From IMG/VR virus record IMGVR_UViG_3300031705_000001, positions 1 through 64,000 of that record: a stretch of 64,000 nt of DNA; one strand, written 5' to 3'. Below the pieces are notes generated by a model. That model had not been told where the DNA came from, searched no databases, and worked only from the letters and a program-made list of their open reading frames with translations. The position numbers and the translations under genes are program-made. Of this stretch, positions 8,694-16,485 are shown piece by piece; positions within the stretch are counted from its first letter, which is position 1; each line of letters starts with the position of its first letter. This DNA is from a virus.

Positions 8694-9599
8694 ATGGAAA
8701 TGTTTAACAAAAAGGTTCTAGCCGAAAGGATAGGACCTTTGAAAAAGAATGAGAAGATATCTAACCTTGAACAAGTTGAAAGATATGTAATTAGAAAGTG
8801 TAAAGAATTAGGTTTAGAACACAGTTACGATGTCATAGCAGAAGAAATGCCATACTTCAAAACAATGGGATATACTGAATATGCAACTAATTTCATGATG
8901 CAACCCTTAAATCTTAAGATGAGAGTTGAGCAAATTTCAGATGCTTATCACGATAATGTAGAAGATGTATCAGATTGGTCTTCTTACTTCAAAGCTAACA
9001 TCGAAAACAAACAAGCTAACAAATATCAGAAGCGTAAAGAAGATTTTGACAGATATGAACACAAATCTGTTTTAGTCGTTCTTCCTGGATCTAATAAGAT
9101 CAAGGCCAATTGCTGTTTAAACAAATTAATCTCTATTGCTAAAAAGCACAAAGGTGATGTATGGTTTAAACCACATCCTATCACAACACATGCAGTAATC
9201 GGAGAAATCAAAGATTTATTTGGAGAAGAGTCTATTCTACCAAGAGATATTGACATGTATCACTTCATGCAGAAAGCTGACACAGTTTACACAACGCATA
9301 TCAGTGAATCTGCATTATACGCAATTGTATTAGGCAAACAAGTAGAACCAATTGATGTATGGAATAACGTACATCAAGGATCATTCTATAGTGTTAACTC
9401 ACCGTTATTTGATAATAAAGAAAATGGTAAAGAATGGATCAATAGAACTTTCTCTAGTCCAAAATCAGGTATAGTTAATCCTGATATTGACAAAGACTGG
9501 AAAGCAAAGGTTGATGCATATATGGAATACATTTTTAATAAACGAGAATATTACAAAGGGTGGTTTTTAGATGCACCTAAGAAAAACAAAAACAAGTAA
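8694..9599 (+). CDS. Glycosyltransferase-like protein (GT-B-like, KPHP motif)
   Basis: The 301-residue protein has a Rossmann-like strand VLVVLPGSNK (about 126-135), KPHP at residues 159-162, and HISESALYAIVLGKQVEP (202-219). The combination of KPHP and an S-E-(S/A)-x-x-A-x-x-x-GK motif is typical of the nucleotide-sugar half of capsule-polysaccharide and teichoic-acid-type GT-B transferases. Only one Rossmann half is obvious, and the N-terminal 120 residues are helical and unfamiliar, so donor and acceptor are unknown. It overlaps the next gene by one base (TAATG), and a methyltransferase and a HAD phosphatase follow. I infer glycan modification, perhaps of the Thr/Ser-rich fibres immediately upstream. 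Confidence 0.6.
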   Translation: MEMFNKKVLAERIGPLKKNEKISNLEQVERYVIRKCKELGLEHSYDVIAEEMPYFKTMGYTEYATNFMMQPLNLKMRVEQISDAYHDNVEDVSDWSSYFKANIENKQANKYQKRKEDFDRYEHKSVLVVLPGSNKIKANCCLNKLISIAKKHKGDVWFKPHPITTHAVIGEIKDLFGEESILPRDIDMYHFMQKADTVYTTHISESALYAIVLGKQVEPIDVWNNVHQGSFYSVNSPLFDNKENGKEWINRTFSSPKSGIVNPDIDKDWKAKVDAYMEYIFNKREYYKGWFLDAPKKNKNK

Positions 9600-10129
9600 T
9601 GGAGAACATAATTAGCCCAGAATACAAAGCACAAATTACAGCATATACTAAGACGAGACCTTGGGGTGGAGCAGTAGTTGGTAAAGTACCAGAAATACAC
9701 ATGATAATGCAATTAACAGGATCTAAATCTATATTAGATTATGGTTCTGGTAAAAGTGATTATCTTAATCAAATGAATGCATATAATATGGAATTACCAT
9801 ATACTATTCATGAATACGAGCCCGCAAGAGAAGAAAAGGCAGGAGATCCTCCAGTAAGTGATTTCACATTATGTTTTGATGTGTTAGAACATGTCGAACC
9901 ATCAAAGATAGATATCACACTTGCACATATCGCTAGTAAAACTAGAAACTTTGCATACATAACAATATGTCTTGTTCCTGCACATGGTAGTTTTCCTGAT
10001 GGAACTAACTTGCATTTGTCAGTTCATCCAGCAGATTGGTGGTTAAAGAAATTAGAAGCTGATTGGGAAATTCTTAAGAATCACACAGATCCTAAGATGC
10101 TAACATTAATACTTAAACGTAAAGTTTAA
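9599..10129 (+). CDS. SAM-dependent methyltransferase (class I)
   Basis: The 176-residue protein has motif I SILDYGSGKSDY (residues 44-55), an acidic HEYEP (71-75) at the end of the second strand, and CFDVLEHVEP (92-101), the usual post-motif region of methyltransferase-11/12 type enzymes. The substrate is not evident. The start overlaps the stop of the glycosyltransferase-like gene, so the two are translationally coupled. The partner genes suggest methylation of a sugar or surface molecule rather than DNA; no DNA-methyltransferase catalytic motif (DPPY or PC) is visible. Confidence 0.78.
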   Translation: MENIISPEYKAQITAYTKTRPWGGAVVGKVPEIHMIMQLTGSKSILDYGSGKSDYLNQMNAYNMELPYTIHEYEPAREEKAGDPPVSDFTLCFDVLEHVEPSKIDITLAHIASKTRNFAYITICLVPAHGSFPDGTNLHLSVHPADWWLKKLEADWEILKNHTDPKMLTLILKRKV

Positions 10130-10135
10130 CAATAT

Positions 10136-10534
10136 ATGAAAGATAACAAACATACTGTTTCTCCAGTTTTAAAAGGAGATAAAAAGAATTACCTAATAGA
10201 TATTGACGGTACAGTTACTGATGATGTACCTAACGAAGAACCAGAAAGAATGGTAAATGTATTGCCGTATGAAGGTTCATTAGAAACTTTAAATAAATGG
10301 TTTGACGAAGGACATATAATAACTTTTTTTACATCAAGAACCGAGGACACTAGAGATATTACAGAAACGTGGTTAAACAAACATGGATTTAAATACCATG
10401 GTTTATTAATGGGTAAACCTCGTGGTGGAAATTATCATTGGATTGATAATCATATCGTGAGAGGTACTAGATATAATGGAGTTTGGTCAGATCTGGTAGA
10501 AAAGAAGGTTACGATAGAAGTGTTTCAAGATTAA
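10136..10534 (+). CDS. HAD-superfamily phosphatase
   Basis: The 132-residue protein has the HAD motif I NYLIDIDGTVTDD with Asp22 and Asp24, and motif II IITFFTSR. Its length and lack of a cap domain match small HAD phosphatases acting on sugar phosphates or nucleotides. It is the third gene of a tight unit with the glycosyltransferase-like protein and the methyltransferase, so a sugar-phosphate substrate is a reasonable guess. The ending GTRYNGVWSDLVEKKVTIEVF follows the pattern of small HADs annotated near carbohydrate genes. Confidence 0.75.
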   Translation: MKDNKHTVSPVLKGDKKNYLIDIDGTVTDDVPNEEPERMVNVLPYEGSLETLNKWFDEGHIITFFTSRTEDTRDITETWLNKHGFKYHGLLMGKPRGGNYHWIDNHIVRGTRYNGVWSDLVEKKVTIEVFQD

Positions 10535-10537
10535 ATC

Positions 10538-10550
10538 GATATATAAATAA
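10538..10550 (+). promoter_or_regulatory. Late-promoter-like element GATATATAAATAA
   Basis: The motif contains TATAAATA, the exact T4 late-promoter core, just after the stop of the HAD gene and 49 bases before the ATP-grasp ATG. A hairpin at 10553-10573 lies between them. Confidence 0.55.
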
Positions 10551-10552
10551 AC

Positions 10553-10573
10553 TATATGCAATTACTGCATATA
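10553..10573 (+). promoter_or_regulatory. 5'-UTR inverted repeat before the ATP-grasp gene
   Basis: TATATGCA (10553-10560) pairs with TGCATATA (10566-10573) across a 5-base loop. No T tract follows, so it is not a typical terminator. If transcription starts at the upstream element, the hairpin would lie at the 5' end of the leader. Confidence 0.45.
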
Positions 10574-10599
10574 ACTTATATTAAATATACACGACTGTA

Positions 10600-11553
10600 A
10601 TGAAACGAATTAAATTCTTTGAAGATTTTCTAAATGAAGCGGAAGAACCCCAAGATTTAAATAAAATATACTTAGCGTATAATCCAGATTTAGGCCATAG
10701 ATTTTGGTCTTATAAGGATTTCGCTGCTGATAAGTTTTTCATTAGACTTACACCTGAAAATTATAAGGATATTGATATTGACAAGAACTTTCCAGTCTTA
10801 ACATATAATAGTGATGTTGTACAAACATTATTAGACAAGAAGTTAATCAAAGCAGAAAATGTATATAATAGACCAGAATTCATTAAGAGTTCGGGATCTA
10901 AAGCAGAATTTCACAAAATAGTTGATGGTGATGAAAACATCCCAAAGACTATTCATAAATCAGAAGATGCAGTTAAAGAAATTGGATTTCCAATGATTGC
11001 TAAACCATCTGAAGGACATTCTGGTTTGGGTATTACAGTAATTAAAAATCAAGAAGACTTTGACGCGGCAGATCATTCTAAATTAGATGTATATTCGCAG
11101 TACATTGATAAGAAGAGTGAACATAGGTTTTTTACATTTAAAGGAAAGCCTTTCTTTTGGCAAGAGAGACAGCCTACAAATGACAAAGCTAAAACTGGCG
11201 ATGGTGACGACAAAGAGAAGATGATGTTTAATTACATTAAAAAAGATGTATCAAAAACTCCAGATAAATTTAACAAATTAATGGCTAAATTCGGAAAAAT
11301 GTTTTCGGATTTACCTTATATATGTTTCGATGTTATGGAAGATCAAAAAGGAAAGCTGTATATCATTGAGTCGAACTCGATGCCAGGTGTACCATTTGAT
11401 TCTACTGTAGATATCTATAGAACATTGTTTGAAGATTTTTATGGAAGAGTGGTGGATGCAAAAACAGATGCTAAATTGAAAGAGCTTGCTGATTTTATGC
11501 TTGAGAAATCAATTAAATTAGACGGTGGCGATAGATTTAGTGTAGAAAAATAA
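10600..11553 (+). CDS. ATP-grasp ligase-like enzyme with N-terminal capsid-targeting-like tag
   Basis: Residues 1-13 are MKRIKFFEDFLNE, a tag shared with other genes here; cleavage after E13 would fit the T4 prohead-protease rule (L/I)xE. The rest is an ATP-grasp fold: Lys135 in GFPMIAKPSEGHSGLGI (129-145), with its Gly-rich loop binding ATP, and Asp244, Glu257 and Asn259 in FDVMEDQKGKLYIIESNSMPG as likely Mg ligands. The closest type is RimK/D-Ala-D-Ala-ligase-like carboxylate-amine ligase; the substrate is unknown. A phage enzyme with a head-targeting tag could act on host peptides or peptidoglycan precursors after injection (inference). Confidence 0.72.
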   Translation: MKRIKFFEDFLNEAEEPQDLNKIYLAYNPDLGHRFWSYKDFAADKFFIRLTPENYKDIDIDKNFPVLTYNSDVVQTLLDKKLIKAENVYNRPEFIKSSGSKAEFHKIVDGDENIPKTIHKSEDAVKEIGFPMIAKPSEGHSGLGITVIKNQEDFDAADHSKLDVYSQYIDKKSEHRFFTFKGKPFFWQERQPTNDKAKTGDGDDKEKMMFNYIKKDVSKTPDKFNKLMAKFGKMFSDLPYICFDVMEDQKGKLYIIESNSMPGVPFDSTVDIYRTLFEDFYGRVVDAKTDAKLKELADFMLEKSIKLDGGDRFSVEK

Positions 11554-11610
11554 TAAACTTGGATAAATTCCATTTTAATTAAAGATAAATAGAACTTAAT
11601 AATAAAAATT

Positions 11611-11853
11611 ATGGCAGAAGCTAATATGAATTGTATGATTATAAATGTGTGGGTTCACCATATGCAAGTTGATGAGTTATTCGACTTCTTAAATATGAGG
11701 ATCAACGCTGCACCATATTACTGGCTTAACGAAGCATCAGTACCCACTTCAATTACTGGTGGATACGTAATGATTTCATTGACATATGACTCTTATTCTC
11801 ATTTATCTTCTAATCGAAATTGGGACGAAGCTCCAGGTTGGATAAATCAATAA
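11611..11853 (+). CDS. Hypothetical protein
   Basis: The 80-residue protein is not recognised. It is rich in aromatic residues and contains a His pair early on (VWVHHMQVDELFDFLNMRI). The leader AATAATAAAAATT before the ATG is typical of this genome. It is followed after two bases by a 40-codon gene. Confidence 0.55.
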   Translation: MAEANMNCMIINVWVHHMQVDELFDFLNMRINAAPYYWLNEASVPTSITGGYVMISLTYDSYSHLSSNRNWDEAPGWINQ

Positions 11854-11855
11854 TT

Positions 11856-11978
11856 ATGAAAAAACAACAAACATTAAAAGCATTTCTTTTAAATCATAAA
11901 GGAACTAAGTACAGATCAGACACCTTTTTAGGTATAGTCGGTCAATTTATTAAAGCGTTTATTACTAGAAAGAAATAA
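11856..11978 (+). CDS. Small basic protein (40 aa)
   Basis: The ATG lies two bases after the previous stop, and the frame runs 40 codons to TAA at 11976-11978, ending just before a terminator. The product is basic, with a central hydrophobic stretch (TFLGIVGQFIKAFI) and an RKK ending, so it could be an amphipathic or membrane-associated peptide. Position and coupling support it being real; the function is unknown. Confidence 0.5.
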   Translation: MKKQQTLKAFLLNHKGTKYRSDTFLGIVGQFIKAFITRKK

Positions 11979-12004
11979 ACAATTTTAAAAAATCACATAT
12001 AAAG

Positions 12005-12034
12005 AACGTCTAATCTAACCATTAGACGTTTTTT
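12005..12034 (+). terminator. Rho-independent terminator
   Basis: AACGTCTAAT (12005-12014) pairs perfectly with ATTAGACGTT (12021-12030) over a 6-base loop, followed by TTTT. It separates the small genes above from the exonuclease gene. Confidence 0.92.
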
Positions 12035-12060
12035 AGGTTTAAAGGATTAAAGGATAATAT

Positions 12061-12801
12061 ATGTATACATTAAGCGAATTACAACAGATGATCTTCGTAG
12101 ACATCGAAACAAGCACACAGAAAGAAACATTTCAAGAAGTGATTGATGAAAACCCAGCGCTCGAAGAGTATTGGAATTTAAAGACTAGTCAATTAATGGA
12201 AGCACAGCCGGAAACACTTAAAGGTTTCGATGATCCGCATAAAATGTGGTCACGTATGGCAGGACTATATCCAGAATGGGGTAGAATTGTTTGTATTTCT
12301 ATGGGACAATTAAAGTTTGATGAAACAGGATTTCCAGTTGCATTTAAAGCTGCGTCTTACCACGGGACAGATGAGAGTAAACTACTTAAGGATTTTTCTC
12401 AGACAGCGACCAAGATCATGCAGAAGTATCCTAGAATGAAATGGGTTGGTCATAACATAAAAGGTTTTGATTTGCCATATATTATCAAAAGATCACTAAT
12501 AAACGGCAACACAGTTCCGACTGCATTTCATTTACATAAACAAAAACCATGGGAGAATTGTCTATTAGATACACAAGACGTTTGGAAGTTTGGTGGTTGG
12601 AATTCTGCTAAATTAGGATTGATATCAGAACTATTAGGGATTCCTTCACCTAAGGATGCAATGTCAGGTCCAGAAGTAAATGAATATTATTGGAATGACA
12701 GACTTGAAGAGATTAAAACATACTGCGAAAAAGATATTCAAGCTACCGCAAACATTATGCTAAAAATATCTAATATGAATATAATTGAAAATAATAGCTA
12801 A
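12061..12801 (+). CDS. DnaQ/PolB-type 3'-5' exonuclease
   Basis: The 246-residue protein has the three exonuclease motifs of the DEDDy class: Exo I FVDIETS (Asp14, Glu16), Exo II GHNIKGFDLPYI (Asp137) and Exo III YCEKDIQAT (Tyr221, Asp225). The layout matches the stand-alone exonucleases related to the proofreading domain of family B polymerases. There is no polymerase domain in the chain. Likely roles are DNA repair, end processing or host DNA degradation; the sequence does not decide between them. It has its own transcription unit start after a terminator. Confidence 0.83.
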   Translation: MYTLSELQQMIFVDIETSTQKETFQEVIDENPALEEYWNLKTSQLMEAQPETLKGFDDPHKMWSRMAGLYPEWGRIVCISMGQLKFDETGFPVAFKAASYHGTDESKLLKDFSQTATKIMQKYPRMKWVGHNIKGFDLPYIIKRSLINGNTVPTAFHLHKQKPWENCLLDTQDVWKFGGWNSAKLGLISELLGIPSPKDAMSGPEVNEYYWNDRLEEIKTYCEKDIQATANIMLKISNMNIIENNS

Positions 12802-12845
12802 AAAGCTTTTTTATGTCAAATATTAGTGGTATATTAGTAGAATAA
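12797..12845 (+). promoter_or_regulatory. Repeated ~45-bp promoter-like element, copy 1
   Basis: The element contains TTTTTTATGTCAAAT and, 8 bases on, TGGTATATTAGTAG, conserved in five copies in this window. TATATTAG resembles the Bacteroidetes -7 box TAnnTTTG. The copy starts with a weak AGCT-AAAA-AGCT stem plus T tract, which may terminate the exonuclease transcript. ATG follows at 12855. Confidence 0.65.
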
Positions 12846-12854
12846 ATAAAAGAT

Positions 12855-13184
12855 ATGGAATATACAAACGACGATGAAGACTTTGACTTTGATGAGTTCA
12901 TGGAAAATAGTGATTCTAATTTTAAAATTAAATTAGAAGAGCACAAAGAAAGGATGATATCCATGGCGATAGAATCTAATTATGATCAAATATCCATAAA
13001 CGGTATCAGTGCGTGGCATCTTAGAATGTTAGATGATGATAAACTTACCGATCTCAAGAAAACGTTCGATACCATGTTGGACTACTTCATAGAGTTAGAA
13101 GAATATGAAAAATGTACAGTGATACGAGATCAGCTTATGATCATTTATAGTATTGAAAAAAACAGATCTACAGAAAGAATTTAA
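12855..13184 (+). CDS. Small acidic protein of a three-member paralogous family (EEYEKC motif)
   Basis: The 109-residue protein has a very acidic N-terminus and a C-terminal helical motif MLDYFIELEEYEKCTVIRDQL. The same motif closes two other small proteins at 16219 and 16792. It resembles the UVR helical hairpin (as in UvrB/UvrC and McsA: ...EEAAxLRDxI), but the match is short. Its own promoter-like element lies directly upstream and a terminator follows, so it is a single-gene unit. The function is unknown; a protein-interaction role is the safest inference. Confidence 0.6.
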   Translation: MEYTNDDEDFDFDEFMENSDSNFKIKLEEHKERMISMAIESNYDQISINGISAWHLRMLDDDKLTDLKKTFDTMLDYFIELEEYEKCTVIRDQLMIIYSIEKNRSTERI

Positions 13185-13210
13185 ATATTACAAATTAGTG
13201 AAAATTAATT

Positions 13211-13240
13211 AGCCCATATGGAAACGTATGGGCTTTTTTA
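13211..13240 (+). terminator. Rho-independent terminator
   Basis: AGCCCATA (13211-13218) pairs with TATGGGCT (13227-13234) over an 8-base loop, followed by a T tract. Confidence 0.9.
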
Positions 13241-13780
13241 TTGATAAATATAAAGCCGATAGATAAACAAAAAAACAGATTCAAAAAGGTGAAAAAACTA
13301 GGTCTATTATTCAATTTAATATGTTCTTCACTGACGGTTTTATTACCATTGGCGTTGTATCTTAAAACAGGTACAATGGAACACTCATTCAGCTCGTATC
13401 ACGGCACTGCCGCCACGGACATATTAACATATAGCCTATTAATAATATCTTTAAGTTTTATATTAAGTGAAAATATAATTACTGGTTTATTTTTGATTGG
13501 TGTCGCAATATTCGACACACATGAATATATGATATTACACAATTTGTTTGCATACGGATTCTTTTTATCTGCAACGTATAGTATTGTTAATGATAAACGA
13601 TACAGATATATTGGAATTCCAATAATATTTTGTGCAGCTTTAATACCAATAATAACACTCTTTTGGTATGAGGTAATTGCATTACTTTGTTTAGCGATAC
13701 ATGGGTTTCTGTATTCACTTAAGAGATTAAAACTAGAGATTAAGAAAGAAAATAACCTAAAATCGCATAGCGATCTTTAA
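13241..13780 (+). CDS. Multi-pass membrane protein, unknown
   Basis: The frame runs from a TTG at 13241 to TAA, 179 codons. About five hydrophobic segments are visible (for example LLFNLICSSLTVLLPLALYL, ILTYSLLIISLSFIL, IGIPIIFCAALIPIITLFW). The start is uncertain: no ATG occurs in frame until Met46, and TTG 13241 abuts the terminator T tract; GTG at 13289 is an alternative. The C-terminus is basic and cytoplasm-like. No family is recognised. Confidence 0.55.
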   Translation: MINIKPIDKQKNRFKKVKKLGLLFNLICSSLTVLLPLALYLKTGTMEHSFSSYHGTAATDILTYSLLIISLSFILSENIITGLFLIGVAIFDTHEYMILHNLFAYGFFLSATYSIVNDKRYRYIGIPIIFCAALIPIITLFWYEVIALLCLAIHGFLYSLKRLKLEIKKENNLKSHSDL

Positions 13781-13783
13781 TTA

Positions 13784-13794
13784 GATATATAATA
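13784..13794 (+). promoter_or_regulatory. GATATATAATA motif abutting an ATG
   Basis: It matches the late-promoter-like set but ends one base before the ATG at 13796. Transcription from it would give a leaderless or internally starting mRNA, so here it may be only an AT-rich leader. Confidence 0.3.
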
Positions 13795-13795
13795 T

Positions 13796-14389
13796 ATGAA
13801 ACACATTAAATTATTTGAAGAATTTACCAATGAGAAATCAAGTGGTGAACTCTTTAATCCTAAAAGAGGTAAGATTACAAAGTTTGATCATACGAAACAT
13901 CCTGAATTGTCTGGAGAATTCTATGACTTAATAGCAACTGCATATGCAGAAATCGGAGGACATGCAAAAATCAAATCACCAGATGATGTATTCGCAGATC
14001 CTGATTGGAATTACTGGGAAGGATTAGACATACACGGAGATGAAGATTTTGATATGGTAATGTTTGGAAAGAAAACTAAATTCGGAGTTAAGTATTCTGG
14101 AGTTGGTCACGATGGATCAAAACCTGCAAAGAGAGCTTATATAACAGCAAGAGGCAGGGATCTTAATAGACCAGGATTCTATATAGAAGTTTCTGGTAAA
14201 ATCGCAGACATTTTAATTGGTAAATATAATGTGCCAGTTGTTTCAGATCATGCTGCAGTGGAAAAGGTTCTAGGCAAAAAGATTGAGTGGTTAGGAAATA
14301 TAGAAGGTGAATTAGGAAATGGTTGGTATTCTAGAAAACTAGGAGGATCATATCACAATAAAGTACTTATAGGTAGACCTAAAGTTTAA
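13796..14389 (+). CDS. Putative packaged internal protein with capsid-targeting-like tag
   Basis: Residues 1-13 MKHIKLFEEFTNE match the shared tag. The remaining 184 residues form a soluble, mixed alpha/beta domain that I cannot assign to a family; notable segments are NYWEGLDIHGDEDFDMVMFGKKTKFG, KPAKRAYITARGR, and the Tyr/Gly-rich ending GWYSRKLGGSYHNKVLIGRPKV. The tag suggests packaging into the head and injection. The protease site would read TNE, a weaker match than INE or LNE. Confidence 0.6.
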   Translation: MKHIKLFEEFTNEKSSGELFNPKRGKITKFDHTKHPELSGEFYDLIATAYAEIGGHAKIKSPDDVFADPDWNYWEGLDIHGDEDFDMVMFGKKTKFGVKYSGVGHDGSKPAKRAYITARGRDLNRPGFYIEVSGKIADILIGKYNVPVVSDHAAVEKVLGKKIEWLGNIEGELGNGWYSRKLGGSYHNKVLIGRPKV

Positions 14390-14399
14390 ACTAATTCAG

Positions 14400-14447
14400 C
14401 AAATGTTTTTTTATGTCAAACATTAGTTGTACATTAGTATTATAATA
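14400..14447 (+). promoter_or_regulatory. Repeated ~45-bp promoter-like element, copy 2
   Basis: It carries TTTTTTTATGTCAAAC and TTGTACATTAGTAT with the same spacing as the other copies; the -7-like box is TACATTAG. The ATG of the esterase gene follows at 14461. Confidence 0.62.
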
Positions 14448-14460
14448 ATAAAGATTAGAA

Positions 14461-15225
14461 ATGAAGATAGCATATTTACACGGTTTAGAATCTAGCATAG
14501 ACGAAAAAGACCCTAAGATCATATTCTTAAGAGAAACGTTTGATGAAGTATTTGCTCCATCAATTGCATATAGAAATAAAAAAACATTTGATAAATTATA
14601 TTCATCAATTAAACAACTAAAACCAGATTTAATCGTAGGATCATCTATGGGTGGATATGTTGCGTATTTGATTGGGAGTAAGCTTGGAATAGAAACTCTT
14701 CTATTTAACCCAGCAGTTGTTGATAGGACGTTTGACCCCGTAGTAGATGATACAAGATTAAATTTCGGTACTACTCACAATGTATACCTAGGGAAAAGCG
14801 ATACTGTTATAAATGGTGAACAAGTAATGAGATACTTTGGGCACATCGGTTCAGGTAGTTTTTATCACACAAAATACAATGGTGGACATAGAGTACCAGA
14901 ATCAGTATTCATAGATGCTATCAAATCCGTATTAAATATTAAAGAATCCCACCAAAACAAAATGAAGTACATTAAATTGTATGAGGATTTTGCTAGTGAG
15001 AATTCAGATCTAGAAAGAATCAGACACTTTAACGGAAAGTTAGAAGATATGCATTCTTGGTTGAGTCGTAAACTAAAAGAACAGGGCCTAGACGGTGAAA
15101 CAAATCCGTATAAAGACACTATAATGGTAAACGGCCCACACGCTGGCCAAAAAGATAAATCATTGCCTTACCAAGATTTTCAAAACGGTGAGTCAGACTT
15201 AGTAAAGAATAGACATGGAAGATAA
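14461..15225 (+). CDS. YqiA-like alpha/beta-hydrolase fused in frame to a tagged C-terminal domain
   Basis: Residues 1-160 are a small alpha/beta hydrolase like YqiA esterases: YLHGLESS (5-12), nucleophile Ser62 in GSSMGG (60-65), acid Asp114 in LGKSD, and His143 in NGGHRVP. At Met168 the chain reads MKYIKLYEDFASE, the tag that begins other proteins here, followed by about 75 charged helical residues (LERIRHFNGKLEDMHSWLSRKLKEQ). Either the ancestral stop between two genes was lost, or translation also starts at ATG 14962 in the same frame to give a tagged 87-residue protein. The gene overlaps the next by 11 bases. Confidence 0.72.
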   Translation: MKIAYLHGLESSIDEKDPKIIFLRETFDEVFAPSIAYRNKKTFDKLYSSIKQLKPDLIVGSSMGGYVAYLIGSKLGIETLLFNPAVVDRTFDPVVDDTRLNFGTTHNVYLGKSDTVINGEQVMRYFGHIGSGSFYHTKYNGGHRVPESVFIDAIKSVLNIKESHQNKMKYIKLYEDFASENSDLERIRHFNGKLEDMHSWLSRKLKEQGLDGETNPYKDTIMVNGPHAGQKDKSLPYQDFQNGESDLVKNRHGR

Positions 15226-15421
15226 AATTACAAAAGAGTTAGTTGTTCAATTAAAAAGAATAGCAGATGCTCTAGAAAAATCTAATAAGAATAGCGAAGT
15301 TGCTGAAAAAAGAACTGCTGTTTTAGAAAAACTACAAGAAAAGAATCTTAGAGCTGATCTTAGAGAAAAGGTATCTATAGATCCAGAAAAAGTAACACAC
15401 GTTTCACCCAACTTAGACTAA
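15215..15421 (+). CDS. Small coiled-coil protein
   Basis: The 68-residue protein is mostly one amphipathic helix (ELVVQLKRIADALEKSNKNSEVAEKRTAVLEKLQEKN) and so probably oligomerises. It overlaps the esterase fusion by 11 bases and precedes dnaJ by six, suggesting a coupled operon. The function is unknown. Confidence 0.6.
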   Translation: MEDKITKELVVQLKRIADALEKSNKNSEVAEKRTAVLEKLQEKNLRADLREKVSIDPEKVTHVSPNLD

Positions 15422-15427
15422 ATTTTT

Positions 15428-16222
15428 ATGGATCCGTATAACGTATTAGGTGTAGATAAAAGTTCTACTCAAAACGATATAAAGAAAGCGTACCGTAAAC
15501 TAGCTAAGGAGCATCATCCAGATAAGAACGATGGCGCTGATGCTAAATTCAAAGAGATTGCTGAAGCATATGAAAAGATAGGATCCGAGTCTTCTAGGGA
15601 AGAATATGACAACGTCGGTAATTATCAGAACTTCTCAGGATTTGATGCCAATTTTAATATGGCAGACATGTTTGATCAAGTTTTCGGCAATGCTTTCAAC
15701 CCACAACGAGCACCTAAAGGATTAGACGTTCGATTAGATTTACATATCAGTTTCGACGAAGCGTATTCTGGTACCTCAAAACAATTTCCTATTAATGGCC
15801 AAGAGATTAAAATAGATTTTAAACCTGGTCTAAAAACAGGCATGAAGCTAAGAGTTCCTGGTAAAGGTCAACCTCATCAATATAATAGCACTCTTCCTAA
15901 TGGCGATCTAATCATAAATGTACATGTCATTCATAATTCAGAATGGATTTTACAAGACAATGATATTTGGATAGAATTGAATATGGATTGGTATGATATA
16001 TTCTTAGGAACTAAAGTGAATGTAAATACACCGGATGGTGAGATCTCTATTAACATTCCTAAAAACAGTTACCCTGGTAAATCACTTAGAATTAAAGATA
16101 GAGGCTATCCAATATATGGTACTGGTAAAAAAGGTGCTCTTTTATGCAAATTAAATTCTAGATATTCTGAACTTAATGACGAACAACTGGAATATATAGA
16201 GAAAGTAAAGAACACAATATGA
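15428..16222 (+). CDS. dnaJ: DnaJ/CbpA-type co-chaperone (class II J-protein)
   Basis: The J-domain is at residues 1-65 (DPYNVLGVDKSSTQNDIKKAYRKLAKEHHPDK, HPD at 30-32), followed by a short Gly/Phe/Asn-rich linker (FSGFDANFNMADMFDQVFGNAF) and a DnaJ C-terminal substrate-binding region (about 95-260). The Cys-rich zinc finger is absent, so it resembles CbpA or DnaJ class B. It would recruit host DnaK to phage proteins; no DnaK is encoded in the window. The length of 264 residues is slightly short for the family because one C-terminal domain is compact. It overlaps the next gene (ATGA). Confidence 0.88.
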   Translation: MDPYNVLGVDKSSTQNDIKKAYRKLAKEHHPDKNDGADAKFKEIAEAYEKIGSESSREEYDNVGNYQNFSGFDANFNMADMFDQVFGNAFNPQRAPKGLDVRLDLHISFDEAYSGTSKQFPINGQEIKIDFKPGLKTGMKLRVPGKGQPHQYNSTLPNGDLIINVHVIHNSEWILQDNDIWIELNMDWYDIFLGTKVNVNTPDGEISINIPKNSYPGKSLRIKDRGYPIYGTGKKGALLCKLNSRYSELNDEQLEYIEKVKNTI

Positions 16223-16485
16223 AAGACTATTTCTCCAGTGATATTAATGATAAACCATGGTTTCCTATAATCGATGGAATTATAGTTAATGATGAAGACT
16301 TATTTTTTAATGCGTTATATATGGCAATGACAAGTCACCCTACATATGTAATAGCATCTGACTTAGCAACTGATCGCAAAAACGTAATATTAGGCGCAAT
16401 GTTAGATTATTTCGAAACCAAAGAAGAATTCGAAAAGTGTACTAAAATTTTAAATATAAAAAAACAAATAAAACTCGTATGTTAA
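16219..16485 (+). CDS. Small protein, second member of the EEYEKC-motif family
   Basis: The 88-residue protein ends in MLDYFETKEEFEKCTKILNIKKQI, matching the motif in the proteins at 12855 and 16792. The N-terminus is different and aromatic-rich (DYFSSDINDKPWFPIIDG). It overlaps dnaJ by four bases and the bS21 gene by seven. No function is assigned. Confidence 0.6.
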   Translation: MKDYFSSDINDKPWFPIIDGIIVNDEDLFFNALYMAMTSHPTYVIASDLATDRKNVILGAMLDYFETKEEFEKCTKILNIKKQIKLVC

